The position numbers and the translations under genes are program-made. Below the pieces are notes generated by a model, which was not told where the DNA came from, searched no databases, and worked only from the letters and a program-made list of their open reading frames with translations. From NCBI RefSeq assembly GCF_905397275.1, contig NZ_CAJPUY010000009.1:62001-126000 (forward strand): 64,000 nucleotides of DNA, written 5' to 3'. This DNA comes from Cupriavidus yeoncheonensis (GTDB lineage: Bacteria; Pseudomonadota; Gammaproteobacteria; Burkholderiales; Burkholderiaceae). Positions within the stretch are counted from its first letter, which is position 1, and every line of letters begins with the position of its first letter. Of the stretch, positions 39,283 to 49,231 are shown in pieces.

Positions 39283-40122
39283 ATGCAGATCTACTCGCTG
39301 TTCGACGCGCCCATGCGCGCCTTCAGCCGCGGCCGTGCCGCACCAGCGGACCTTCATATCGGATTTCATTCACGCTTGCTGCCGGCCTGTGCGGGGCCGG
39401 GCAGCACGTGCGACTACGTCTTCCTGCCGGCCGGTCAAACGCAGCGCGCCTTCATGGCCACGCGCGGCGAATGGTGGGCCTGCCTGCGCGGAGGCATCCG
39501 CATCGCCGCGCCGGGTCACGAGGCGGTGCTGATCGGCTGCGCCGACATGTTTGCGCCGGTGCCGGGCATGCCGATGGAGGTCCGCGCGGCGCTCGACAGC
39601 ATCCTGGTCCGCGTCGTGCCCGATGATAGTTCGGCTCCTGGCGACACCACGTCATTCGAAGACACCTTGTTGCAAGGTGAACTGTCATGCGGCGCGTTGG
39701 GATGCGTGGCTACGATGCGCGACGACGTCAGCGACGAACTGGAATTTGTCTGCGGCGGCACGCAGCCGACGCCGGTCATGCACGCCGGATTCGCGCAATT
39801 GCCGGCAGGGGAGTGCGTTCAGGTCGGCGGCCTGCGCTGGGCGCTATGCCACCGCGGCGGACTTTGCATACGCTGGTCGCAGGGCGGAGAGAATTATCTG
39901 AATTTCATACAGCCCGGGACGTTGTTCGTGCCCGATCCGCATGAGTCGTACAGCCTGGAGGCATTGCTGCCCGCTACCGGCTTGCTGTTTTGCGGTGGAG
40001 CGGCGCAGGCCGGGATGCGGGATGCCTGCGATGCTTCGCGACTGTTGCCCGGGGCGCGGTGCGGTGTCATGGAGATGACGCACGCGCCGTACGGAAGCCA
40101 GGAGGCGTGCGTGCCGGCCTGA
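39283..40122 (+). CDS. Hypothetical protein, possibly cupin-like
   Basis: I do not recognise this 279 aa protein. It is probably cytoplasmic, with no signal peptide or membrane helix. The composition, rich in Gly, Cys (about 15 residues) and beta-branched residues, with PAGECVQVGGLRWALCHRGG and FIQPGTLFVPDPHESY, suggests a beta-barrel of the cupin type, but no clear metal-binding His set is visible. An upstream GTG at 39127 is in frame; the ATG at 39283 follows a good CAGGGGATT site. It is divergent from the XRE gene. Confidence 0.7.
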   Translation: MQIYSLFDAPMRAFSRGRAAPADLHIGFHSRLLPACAGPGSTCDYVFLPAGQTQRAFMATRGEWWACLRGGIRIAAPGHEAVLIGCADMFAPVPGMPMEVRAALDSILVRVVPDDSSAPGDTTSFEDTLLQGELSCGALGCVATMRDDVSDELEFVCGGTQPTPVMHAGFAQLPAGECVQVGGLRWALCHRGGLCIRWSQGGENYLNFIQPGTLFVPDPHESYSLEALLPATGLLFCGGAAQAGMRDACDASRLLPGARCGVMEMTHAPYGSQEACVPA

Positions 40123-40173
40123 GCGGCGGCGTCGCCCGGGGCGGCATGCAAGCCGCCCGGGAGTAGTCGTGCG

Positions 40174-40866
40174 TCAGTGACGCTTGTACTGCGTGGCGCC
40201 GAACAGTATTTCGCGCGCCTTGTCGTCCTGCAGCGGTTTGCGCGCACCGGCCAGGACTTCCACGCCGCGCTTGACGGCCGGGCGTTCGGCGATGGTGTTG
40301 AACCAGCGCTTCAGGTGCGGGTATTGGTCGAGCTCCATGCCCTGGTTCTGCCAGCCGCGCAGCCACGGGAAGGTGGCGATGTCCGCAATCGTGTACTGCT
40401 CGCCGGCCAGCCATTCGTGGCGCGAGAGCCGCGTGTCGATCACGCCGTACAGGCGCTTCGCTTCATTGGTGTAGCGATTGACCGCATACTCGATCTTTTC
40501 CGGCGCGTAGAGGCGGAAATGGTTAGCCTGGCCCAGCATCGGGCCGACGCCGCCCATCTGGAACATCAGCCATTGCAGCGCTTCGTACTTGCCGCGCACG
40601 TCTTCCGGCAGGAACTTGCCGGTCTTGCCGGCCAGGTAGAGCAGGATGGCGCCGGACTCGAACAGCGAGATCGGCTGCCCGTCCGGCCCGTCCGGGTCCA
40701 CGATGGCCGGGATCTTGTTGTTCGGGCTGATCTTGAGGAAGTCCTCGCCGAACTGGTCGCCCCCGCCGATGTTGATCGGGTGGACCTTGTACTCGAGGCC
40801 GCACTCCTCGAGCATGATATGGACTTTGTGGCCGTTGGCTGTCGGCCAGCTATAGACATCGATCAT
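40174..40866 (-). CDS. Glutathione S-transferase family protein, YfcG/YghU type
   Basis: Two-domain GST of 230 aa. The N-terminal thioredoxin-like domain starts IDVYSWPTANGHKVHIMLEE, and the glutathione-site segment is KIPAIVDPDGPDGQPISLFESGAILLYLA. The C-terminal helical domain has the N-capping motif YTIADIATFPWLRGW. This matches nu-class GSH-dependent disulfide-bond oxidoreductases such as YfcG. The open frame continues far upstream, but the ATG at 40866 follows CAGGAGAGTTC. It lies behind an ACAD gene but is separated from it by a terminator. Confidence 0.92.
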   Translation of the reverse strand: MIDVYSWPTANGHKVHIMLEECGLEYKVHPINIGGGDQFGEDFLKISPNNKIPAIVDPDGPDGQPISLFESGAILLYLAGKTGKFLPEDVRGKYEALQWLMFQMGGVGPMLGQANHFRLYAPEKIEYAVNRYTNEAKRLYGVIDTRLSRHEWLAGEQYTIADIATFPWLRGWQNQGMELDQYPHLKRWFNTIAERPAVKRGVEVLAGARKPLQDDKAREILFGATQYKRH

Positions 40867-40931
40867 CGCAAGAACTCTCCTGGCTGCGATACGGAAATTC
40901 GGGGGGAAGGCCGGAGGATTTAAGCACAGAA

Positions 40932-40962
40932 GAAAAAAACGCGCAGCCAGGCTGCGCGTTTC
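40932..40962 (-). terminator. Intrinsic terminator after the ACAD gene (minus strand)
   Basis: ACGCGCAGC (40939-40947) pairs with GCTGCGCGT (40951-40959). On the minus strand the stem is followed by seven T. It sits 44 bases after the stop of the acyl-CoA dehydrogenase gene and ends that transcript before the GST gene. Confidence 0.85.
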
Positions 40963-41006
40963 CATATTGCCGGCAGGGGTGGCCGGCAACTTTTGCGGGA
41001 GCGTGC

Positions 41007-42269
<1,263 letters not shown>

Positions 42270-42447
42270 GGGGTCTCCTCGTAACCAGGTGGTGGTGCGC
42301 CGGGGGTCCGGCGACTCGGTTTTGGTACGGTCAGTCAGCAGCGTACGACGGCATGAGCCGATGCAATGCACTCTATCCGAAACTTGGTAATAACAAAAAT
42401 GAATTTTCTGGATTTGCCAGTATCAATGTCCTGCATTCCGTGCCAGA

Positions 42448-43395
42448 ATGGCTGCCATGCAGCTATCCCGCATCGATCTCAATCTCTTTGTGGTGTTTGA
42501 CGCCATCTACAGCGAAGGCAGCATCACCGCGGCCGCGCGCCAGCTCAACCTGACGCAGCCTGCCGTGAGCCATGCGCTGGGTCGCTTGCGCGGCCTGTTC
42601 GATGACCCGCTGTTCGAGCGCCGCGGACAGGGCATGGCGCCGACGCCGCTGGCGCGTTCGCTTGCGTCGGAGATCCGCACGGCGTTGCAGTCCTTCGCGC
42701 GTACGCTGCAGGACACGCCGCATTTCGATCCGGCCAACACCGTGCGCCGCTTCACCATCGGCATGCGCGACGCGCTGGAATCCACGCTGCTGCCGCCGCT
42801 GATGGCGCGCGTGACGGCGGCGGCGCCGCAGGTGGAGATCGCCGCGATCCGCTTTGACCGGCGCGAGATGGAATCCGAACTGCTGGCCGGGACCATCGAT
42901 ACCGCGATCGACATCCTGCTGCCGGTATCGCCCGCCATCCATCACGCTCCGTTCATGGCGGACCCGATGGTCGTGCTGGCGCGCCGCGATCATCCGCTGG
43001 TGAAGAAGGAACTGACGCTGGAGCGCTACCTGGCCGCGGAGCACGTGCACGTGTCGTCGCGGCGCCGCGGCGCCGGGCTGGAAGACCAGTCATTGCACCG
43101 CATGGGGCTGACGCGCCGGGTACGGCTGCGCTGCCAGCATTACGCCGCGGCCTGCCGCGTGGTGAGCTGCACGGACCTGCTGGCCACGCTGCCGCTGCGC
43201 TACGCGCGCATCGCCAACGAGCCCTATGCCAACCGCATCCTGTCGCTGCCCTTCAAGGTGCCGTCGCTCGAGCTGCACCTGTACTGGCATGCCGGCGGCG
43301 AGAACGACGGCGCCAATCGCTGGCTGCGCGAGCAGCTCATGACAGTGATGTCAGCGCTCGGCGGCGGCACGCCCGAGCCCGCTTCCGCGACCTGA
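42448..43395 (+). CDS. LysR family transcriptional regulator
   Basis: Regulator of 315 aa. The winged helix-turn-helix is at residues 5-65 (LNLFVVFDAIYSEGSITAAA, then QLNLTQPAVSHALGRLR), followed by the ligand-binding domain. It is divergent from the acyl-CoA dehydrogenase gene at 41007-42269, with 178 bases between, a usual layout for control of the neighbour. A CTGG-ATTTG-CCAG repeat (42408-42420) lies 28 bases before its ATG. A second ATG at 42457 is also possible. Confidence 0.93.
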   Translation: MAAMQLSRIDLNLFVVFDAIYSEGSITAAARQLNLTQPAVSHALGRLRGLFDDPLFERRGQGMAPTPLARSLASEIRTALQSFARTLQDTPHFDPANTVRRFTIGMRDALESTLLPPLMARVTAAAPQVEIAAIRFDRREMESELLAGTIDTAIDILLPVSPAIHHAPFMADPMVVLARRDHPLVKKELTLERYLAAEHVHVSSRRRGAGLEDQSLHRMGLTRRVRLRCQHYAAACRVVSCTDLLATLPLRYARIANEPYANRILSLPFKVPSLELHLYWHAGGENDGANRWLREQLMTVMSALGGGTPEPASAT

Positions 43396-43673
43396 GATCG
43401 CGCGGTGCAGTGCGCGCGGGTCACACGTAAGCCATTGTTAGCGCGCTGGACGCGCGCCTACCCCCTCCCTACCATCACCGGGTCACGCCTGCCCCCGGGG
43501 TCACCCCGCAAGCCCGCGCCTGCGTACCGGTGATGTCCTGCTGCGCCCGCATTGCCGGGCTGCCACGGGCAGTTTCTCCATCAGCACCACGACTATCCAG
43601 ATCGATGACCGGGAAACGCTTGCCTGTTGAAAACGCATCCATTTCATTCCAATCACGCGCCGTGCCGCTGCGC

Positions 43674-44768
43674 ATGCGGACGTTGTGCGGCGCCGCGCTG
43701 TTGTCGGTCCTTGCCGCCTGTGGCGGCGGTGGTGACGGAAATGGCGGCGGCGGTGCTGCCGCGACCGGCAGCGCACAGCCATCGGGGCAGAGCGGTTCGA
43801 CCCAGGCCGCATCCACGCCGGCCACCGCGGGCGGCTGCTATACGGTCAGCGGCGCGAGGCCTGCCGCGCCGGCTGGCGGCGGCGTGACGCTGCTGCCCGC
43901 GCTTGGCAGCGCCGTCGGCAACTATCGCGTGCTCGACGACGCGCGCAGCGCGGGCCTGTGCTATGCCAACTACCGGCGCGAGCAGGTCGGCCTGCCGCCG
44001 CTGGCCGCCCGCGATGCGCTCAACAGCGTGGCGCAGAACCACACGGCCTACATGCTGGCCAACCAGACGCTGACGCACGACGAAGTCTCGGGCAAGCCCG
44101 GCTACACCGGCGCCACGCCAGATGCACGCATCCAGGCCGCGTATCCGACCAATGCCAACGCAGAGGTGGTGGCGGCGGCGAACAAGTGGACATCGGCAGC
44201 CAACGCGCAGCTTTCACTGTCGCCGAAGGACTCGCTCGTATCGGACCTCGTCAACGCGCCATTCCACCGCGCCGCGCTGCTGGGCAGCTACGGTTCCGCG
44301 GGCAGCGGCTATGCCGAGAGCGTGGGCCCCAACGGCAGCGGCACCGCAGCCTACTACTACCAGACCGTCGATCTCGCCGATGCCTCGAAGGGCGGCACGG
44401 ACAGCCAGATGGTCGCGTATCCGTTCGACGGGCAGGCCGACGTGCCGGCCAGCTGGGTCAATTCGGAAAGCCCCAATCCGGCTCCCGGCTACGACGGCAA
44501 GACCATGGGCTATCCGGTGTCGCTGCAGGCGATCAATACCTCGCTGCAGTTCGATGCCGACACCTTCACCATCACGGACGCGCAGGGCCGCAATGTCGAC
44601 TGCCTGAAGGTGGACAGCCACTCGTCCGGCCTGTCCGGCGCGGCGCGTGGCCTGGCGATCTGCACGCCGCTGGCGCCGCTGGCCAGCGGGCAGCGCTACA
44701 ACGTCGCCGTGAGCGGCAAGCTTGGCGGGCAGGCGGTCAACCTGGGCTGGTCCTTCATGACGCGCTGA
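43674..44768 (+). CDS. CAP/SCP-domain lipoprotein
   Basis: Predicted exported lipoprotein with a CAP (CRISP, antigen 5, PR-1) domain. The signal sequence ends in LAACGGGG with the lipid-carrying Cys at residue 16; a Gly/Ala/Ser-rich linker follows. The CAP region has LCYANYRREQVGLPPLAARDALNSVAQNHTAYMLANQ-type features, namely NYRREQVGLPPL, then AQNHTAYMLANQTLTHDE with the conserved His and Glu. A C-terminal beta-rich part follows. Start is uncertain: ATG 43674 gives a normal lipoprotein signal; ATG 43605 would add 23 residues. A GGT lipoprotein gene follows. Confidence 0.8.
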   Translation: MRTLCGAALLSVLAACGGGGDGNGGGGAAATGSAQPSGQSGSTQAASTPATAGGCYTVSGARPAAPAGGGVTLLPALGSAVGNYRVLDDARSAGLCYANYRREQVGLPPLAARDALNSVAQNHTAYMLANQTLTHDEVSGKPGYTGATPDARIQAAYPTNANAEVVAAANKWTSAANAQLSLSPKDSLVSDLVNAPFHRAALLGSYGSAGSGYAESVGPNGSGTAAYYYQTVDLADASKGGTDSQMVAYPFDGQADVPASWVNSESPNPAPGYDGKTMGYPVSLQAINTSLQFDADTFTITDAQGRNVDCLKVDSHSSGLSGAARGLAICTPLAPLASGQRYNVAVSGKLGGQAVNLGWSFMTR

Positions 44769-44893
44769 GCCGCATTCGCCACCTCGCCATGCCCCACCGG
44801 CGGGAGCCAGTGGGTTCTTGTCAGGCTTTGTCCGACACCGCGGTGCGCCTGCGGCCACTACAATCGGCACATCGTTCCTGGCGGAGATATCGC

Positions 44894-46792
44894 ATGGCCC
44901 ACCTGCTTGCATCCCGGACAATCTGGCGCGGTTCGACGATTGTGGCGTTTTCGGCGCTGCTGGCCGCCTGCGGCACGCAAAGCGGCGCCCCAGCGGCGCC
45001 CGCCGCCCCAGCGGCGCCCGCCGCCCCAGCGGCGCCGCAGGCGCCTCCCGCCACGGCAGCCCTGCCACCCGCGCCGGAGATTGCGTCGGGCTACCGCACC
45101 GACATGTCGACGGTCTATGCCGACCGGTACATGGCCGCCGCGGCCAATCCGCTTGCCACCGAGGCCGGACGCGACGCGCTGCGCCAGGGCGGTTCGGCCA
45201 TCGATGCTGCCATTGCCATGCAGGCGGTGCTGACGCTGGTGGAGCCGCAGGCGTCGGGCGTCGGCGGCGGCGCTTTCATCCTGTATTGGGATGGCAAGCG
45301 CGTGCAGGCCTTCGACGGACGCGAGACCGCGCCGGCCGGCGCCACCGAGAACCTCTTCCTGCGGCCAGACGGCAAGCCGATGGAGTTCAGCGAGGCGCAG
45401 ATCGGCGGGCGCTCGGTGGGCACGCCCGGTGTGATGCGCGCGCTCGAAATGGCGCACCGCCAGTACGGCAAGCTGAAATGGTCGCAACTGTTCCAGCGGG
45501 CGATTTCGCTGGCCGAGAACGGGTTCCCGATCTCGCCGCGCCTGTACGCGCAAGTGGCCAGCGACAAGTTCCTGCAGAACTCCCCCGAGATGGCTGCATA
45601 TTTTCTCGATGCGCAGGGCAAGCCCAAGCCGGCCGGCACGATGCTGAAGAATCCTCAGCTCGCGCAGACGCTGCGCACGATCGCTGCGAGCGGTGCCAAT
45701 GCGCTGTACACCGGCCCGATTGCGCGCGATATCGTCGCGAAGGTCAACGGCAGCGCCAATCCGGGCAGCCTGTCGACGCGCGACCTGGCCAATTACCGGG
45801 CCAAGGTGCGGGCGCCGGTCTGCACCGACTACAAGCGCTGGAAGATCTGCGGCATGCCGCCGCCATCGTCCGGTGGCATCGCGCTGGCCCAGATCCTCGG
45901 TACCTTGCAGGCGCTGGAGACGCGCAACCCGAAGTACGCCCTGGCGGCGCTCAAGCCCACGGCGGTCAGTACGCCGGCCGTGATGGAAGCCAATCCTGAT
46001 GCCGTCCACGCGATTGCCGAGGCCGATCGCCTGGCCTATGCCGACCGCGGCCTCTACGTGGCCGATTCGGACTTCCTGCCTGTCAACATCGCTGGCCTGG
46101 TCAGCCCCGCGTACCTGGAGCAGCGCGCGGCGCTGATCGAGGACAAGAGCATGGGCAAGGCGCAGCCAGGCGTGCCTCCGGGTACCGCGGTGGCATTCGC
46201 CCCGGACCGCTCGCCGCCGCGTGTGTCCACGTCGCAGATCGTCGCCGTGGACAGCCGCGGCGGGGCGATTTCGATGACCACCACCGTGGAGGCTTACTTC
46301 GGCTCGCACCTGATGGTGCGCGGCTTCATGCTCAACAATCAGCTCACGGACTTTTCCTTCCTGCCGAGCGAGAACGGCAAGCCCGTCGCCAACCGCGTCG
46401 AGCCCGGCAAGCGCCCGCGCTCGTCGATGGCGCCGACCCTGGTGTTCGACCGGGAAAGCGGCAAGTTCCTGGGCACGGTGGGCTCGCCGGGCGGCTCACA
46501 GATCATCGAGTACGTCTCCAAGACGCTGGTGGGCCTGCTCGACTGGAACATGGACGTGCAGGCGGCCATCGGCATGGCCAACTTTGGCAGTCGCAACGGG
46601 CCGACCGAACTGGAAAAGGGGCTGGTCACGCCAGCACTGGCCGAGGCCCTGAAGCAGCGCGGTCATCAGGTAGCTGAAATCGAGATGACGAGCGGCACCC
46701 AGGCCATCATGCGGCGTCAGCGCGCGGACGGCAGGTTGGTCTGGGCGGGCGGCGCCGACCCGCGGCGCGAAGGGGTGGCGCTCGGGGAATGA
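44894..46792 (+). CDS. ggt: Gamma-glutamyltransferase, lipoprotein type
   Basis: Ntn-hydrolase that transfers or hydrolyses gamma-glutamyl groups, mainly of glutathione, and matures by self-cleavage. The protein is 632 aa. A lipoprotein signal ends LLAACG with Cys26, followed by an Ala-Pro repeat linker (about 32-52). The predicted cleavage nucleophile is Thr446 in VSTSQIVAVDSRGG; downstream TTTVEAYFGSHLMVRGFMLNN and VGSPGGSQI bind substrate. His is replaced by Gln two residues after the Thr compared with E. coli. The frame is open upstream through the CAP gene, but ATG 44894 after GGCGGAG is the natural start. Confidence 0.92.
   Translation: MAHLLASRTIWRGSTIVAFSALLAACGTQSGAPAAPAAPAAPAAPAAPQAPPATAALPPAPEIASGYRTDMSTVYADRYMAAAANPLATEAGRDALRQGGSAIDAAIAMQAVLTLVEPQASGVGGGAFILYWDGKRVQAFDGRETAPAGATENLFLRPDGKPMEFSEAQIGGRSVGTPGVMRALEMAHRQYGKLKWSQLFQRAISLAENGFPISPRLYAQVASDKFLQNSPEMAAYFLDAQGKPKPAGTMLKNPQLAQTLRTIAASGANALYTGPIARDIVAKVNGSANPGSLSTRDLANYRAKVRAPVCTDYKRWKICGMPPPSSGGIALAQILGTLQALETRNPKYALAALKPTAVSTPAVMEANPDAVHAIAEADRLAYADRGLYVADSDFLPVNIAGLVSPAYLEQRAALIEDKSMGKAQPGVPPGTAVAFAPDRSPPRVSTSQIVAVDSRGGAISMTTTVEAYFGSHLMVRGFMLNNQLTDFSFLPSENGKPVANRVEPGKRPRSSMAPTLVFDRESGKFLGTVGSPGGSQIIEYVSKTLVGLLDWNMDVQAAIGMANFGSRNGPTELEKGLVTPALAEALKQRGHQVAEIEMTSGTQAIMRRQRADGRLVWAGGADPRREGVALGE
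44988..45036 (+). repeat. In-frame 18-base tandem repeat in ggt
   Basis: The unit CCCCAGCGGCGCCCGCCG is present 2.7 times in a row. It encodes the Ala-Pro linker between lipidated Cys and catalytic domain. The repeat is in frame, so gain or loss of a unit would only change linker length. Confidence 0.8.
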
Positions 46793-46811
46793 GCGCACGA
46801 GGCATGAAGCG

Positions 46812-46839
46812 GGCGGGATTCATGGTCCCGCCTTTTTTG
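46812..46839 (+). terminator. Intrinsic terminator after ggt
   Basis: GGCGGGA (46812-46818) pairs with TCCCGCC (46826-46832) across a seven-base loop, followed by six T. It lies 20 bases after the ggt stop and separates it from the convergent tctC-type gene. Confidence 0.9.
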
Positions 46840-46873
46840 TCTTCAATAGGCTTTCTTCAACGCGCTGGCGCCG

Positions 46874-47875
46874 TCAGGCGTCCAGCTTCACGCCCGCAAC
46901 CTTGACCACCTTGGCCCAGCGCGCTTCCTCGGTCTGGTAGAAGCGGCCGGTTTCCGCTGGCGTCATGGTCACCACTTCCGCGCCCTGGCCGGCAAGCTGT
47001 GCGCGGATCTCGGGCGAGCGGATGATGCGGACCAGTTCCGCGTTGACCCGGTTCACGATGGCATCGGGCATGCCGGCCGGCGCCATCACGCCTTGCCACG
47101 TGCCGGACTCAAAGCCGGGCACGCCCTGTTCGGCGATGGTCGGGGTCTGGCCCACCAGCGGCATGCGCGTGCGCTTGGATACCGCGATCAGCTTGAGCTT
47201 GCCGGCCTGCACCTGCGGCAGCGTGGCGAGCATGCCGTTCATCAGCACCTGTGCCGTGCCCCCAACGGTATCGGCAATCGCCTGCGAGCCGCCTTTGTAA
47301 GGCACGTACTGCCACTTCGCGCCGGTAGCCTGGGCCACCGCCACGCCGGCCAGGTGCGGCGCGCTGCCGATGGCCGTGACGGCGAAATTCAACTGCGTTT
47401 TCTGCGACAACTCGACCAGTTCCTTCAGGTTCGACACCTTGACCGACGGATGCACGACCAGCAGGTGCGGCGAGTAGGCCAGCATCGCCACGCCCTTCAG
47501 GTCCTTGCCCGGATTGAAGGTGAGCTTGGTATAGACGGAGGGGCTGATGGCCAGCGCGCCCACGTCGCAGAGCAGCAGGGTGTGGTTGTCGGTGCCGGAC
47601 TGCGCCGCCATGGCCGCGCCGATATTGCCGTTGGCGCCGGGGCGGTTGTCGACCACGATGGGCTGGCCGAGTGCCTCGCCAAGCTGCTTGCTGATCATCC
47701 GGGCGATGATGTCCGACGAGCCGCCGGCGGGGTAGGGCACGATCAGCCGGATCGGGCGATTGGGCCACGCATCGGCGGCATGGGCAAGGCGCGGCAGCGC
47801 CACGGACGCGCCGCCAAGCGCGCCGAGCGCGGCCAGGCTGGAGGCCTGCTGCAGGAATATGCGGCGAGAGGTCAT
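46874..47875 (-). CDS. TctC/Bug family periplasmic solute-binding protein
   Basis: Bug-type binding protein of 333 aa. The N-terminus has a twin-arginine signal (MTSRRIFLQQAS, cleaved after AHA). The mature part starts AWPNRPIRLIVPYPAGGSSD, the conserved carboxylate-binding loop. NRPGANGNIGAA and YVPYKGGSQAIADTVGG are also typical. No TctA or TctB membrane genes are near, so it is an orphan receptor, as are many in Cupriavidus and Bordetella. Ligand unknown. The motif GTCATACAA lies both over its start codon and 38 bases upstream. Confidence 0.9.
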   Translation of the reverse strand: MTSRRIFLQQASSLAALGALGGASVALPRLAHAADAWPNRPIRLIVPYPAGGSSDIIARMISKQLGEALGQPIVVDNRPGANGNIGAAMAAQSGTDNHTLLLCDVGALAISPSVYTKLTFNPGKDLKGVAMLAYSPHLLVVHPSVKVSNLKELVELSQKTQLNFAVTAIGSAPHLAGVAVAQATGAKWQYVPYKGGSQAIADTVGGTAQVLMNGMLATLPQVQAGKLKLIAVSKRTRMPLVGQTPTIAEQGVPGFESGTWQGVMAPAGMPDAIVNRVNAELVRIIRSPEIRAQLAGQGAEVVTMTPAETGRFYQTEEARWAKVVKVAGVKLDA

Positions 47876-48019
47876 ACAATATCTCCGGAAATCGCTTAAT
47901 TATCAGTCGTCATACAACATGGCTTGCATAGTAGACGGCTTTGCGCGATCCTGATACCGGGAAAATACTGAGATACCCCCAATAACCCCGCGAAGTCGCG
48001 GGTTACAGCGCCGGAAACG

Positions 48020-48045
48020 CAACAGCGCGCCATGGCGCGCTGTTG
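48020..48045. repeat. Perfect 26-base palindrome
   Basis: The left arm CAACAGCGCGCCA is the exact reverse complement of the right arm. It lies 50 bases beyond the 3' end of the minus-strand kinase gene at 48095. A second small hairpin, CCCGCG-AAGT-CGCGGG (about 47987-48002), follows in the direction of transcription. Neither has a T run, so termination would be weak or depend on other factors. Confidence 0.6.
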
Positions 48046-48094
48046 TCTGATGACTAGGCCTGCCCGACAGAATCCAGGCTTGGCAGTCAGGTGC

Positions 48095-49171
48095 TTATTG
48101 CTTCGCCTTCTTCGCGTATTCCCAGCCCATCTCGGCCATCGGGCGCGCGCGCTTGCCGGCGTCGAGCGCCTGCGCCGAGGAGGCCGTGCCATCGACCACG
48201 CGCTTCATGATGCCCTGCAGGATGCCGGCGATGCGGAACATGCTGAAGGCCAGGTAGAAGTTCCAGTCGCCGCTGATGGCGCGGCCGGTGCGCTGCTCGT
48301 ACAGGCGGCGATAGGTCGCCTCGTCGGGAATGCCCAGTGCGGCATGGTCCAGGCCCGCGATGCCGCGGAACTGGCCCGGCGCGATATGCCAGCTCATGCA
48401 GTGGTAGCCGAAGTCGGCCATCGGGTGGCCCAGCGTCGACAGTTCCCAGTCGAGCACGGCCAGCACGCGCGGCTCGGTCGGGTGGAACATCAGGTTGTCG
48501 AGGCGGTAGTCGCCGTGGACGATGCAGGTGAGGTCCGCGTCTTCCTGCGGAATATGCTGCGGCAGCCAGTCCATCAGCGAATCCATGGCGGGAATCGACT
48601 CGGTCTCCGACAGCTTGTACTGCTTGCTCCAGCGTTCGATCTGGCGCTGGAAGTAGTTGCCGGGCTTGCCGTAGTCGCCCAGCCCGATGGCCTGGTAGTC
48701 GACGCTGTGCATGGCCGAGATCACGCGGTTCATCTCGTCGTAGATGGCGCCACGTTCGGCCGGCGTCATGTCCGGCAGGGACTGGTCCCACAGCACGCGG
48801 CCGCTGACGAACTCCATGATGTAGAAGGCGCGGCCGATCACCGATTCGTCCTCGCACAGCGCATACATCCTGGCGACCGGCACGTCGGTGCCGGCCAGCG
48901 CGGCCATCACGCGGTATTCGCGCTCGATCGCATGGGCCGATGGCAGCAGCTTGCTCTTGGGGCCGGGCTTGGCGCGCATCACATAGGTCTGGCCCGGCGT
49001 GACCAGCTTGAAGGTCGGGTTGGACTGGCCGCCCTTGAACTGCTCCACGCTCAGCGGGCCGGCAAAGCCTTCCACATGCTGGCGCATCCAGGCTTCCAGC
49101 GCGGCCATGTCGAAACGCTGCTGGTCCGCCACGGGGCGCGTGCCTTCGAAGTGCGATACGTTGCTGCTCAT
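48095..49171 (-). CDS. APH-like phosphotransferase (ACAD10/11 kinase-domain type)
   Basis: Protein of 358 aa with the aminoglycoside-phosphotransferase fold. The catalytic loop is HGDYRLDN (residues 219-226) and the metal-binding Asp is in VLDWELSTLGHPMADFGYH. FKGGQSNPTFKLVTP with YVMRAKPGPKSKLLPSAHAI is typical of the ACAD10/11 N-terminal domain and of LvaA-type kinases. Members phosphorylate 4-hydroxyacyl-CoA rather than antibiotics, so it should not be called a resistance gene. It is the last gene of a minus-strand acyl-CoA cluster. Confidence 0.88.
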   Translation of the reverse strand: MSSNVSHFEGTRPVADQQRFDMAALEAWMRQHVEGFAGPLSVEQFKGGQSNPTFKLVTPGQTYVMRAKPGPKSKLLPSAHAIEREYRVMAALAGTDVPVARMYALCEDESVIGRAFYIMEFVSGRVLWDQSLPDMTPAERGAIYDEMNRVISAMHSVDYQAIGLGDYGKPGNYFQRQIERWSKQYKLSETESIPAMDSLMDWLPQHIPQEDADLTCIVHGDYRLDNLMFHPTEPRVLAVLDWELSTLGHPMADFGYHCMSWHIAPGQFRGIAGLDHAALGIPDEATYRRLYEQRTGRAISGDWNFYLAFSMFRIAGILQGIMKRVVDGTASSAQALDAGKRARPMAEMGWEYAKKAKQ

Positions 49172-49231
49172 GCTGTCTCCGGTGATGTTCTGATGGTATC
49201 GGGTATGACGTTCGGTGTTCGGGCTGGCGCC

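Noticed and set aside
43958..46792. Apparent 944-residue fusion protein ending in gamma-glutamyltransferase
   Set aside because: The first 312 codons are the CAP gene read out of frame. The lipoprotein signal at 44894 marks the real GGT start.
48095..49171. Aminoglycoside resistance gene
   Set aside because: The fold is shared, but sequence features and the acyl-CoA neighbourhood match ACAD10/11-type kinases rather than resistance enzymes.
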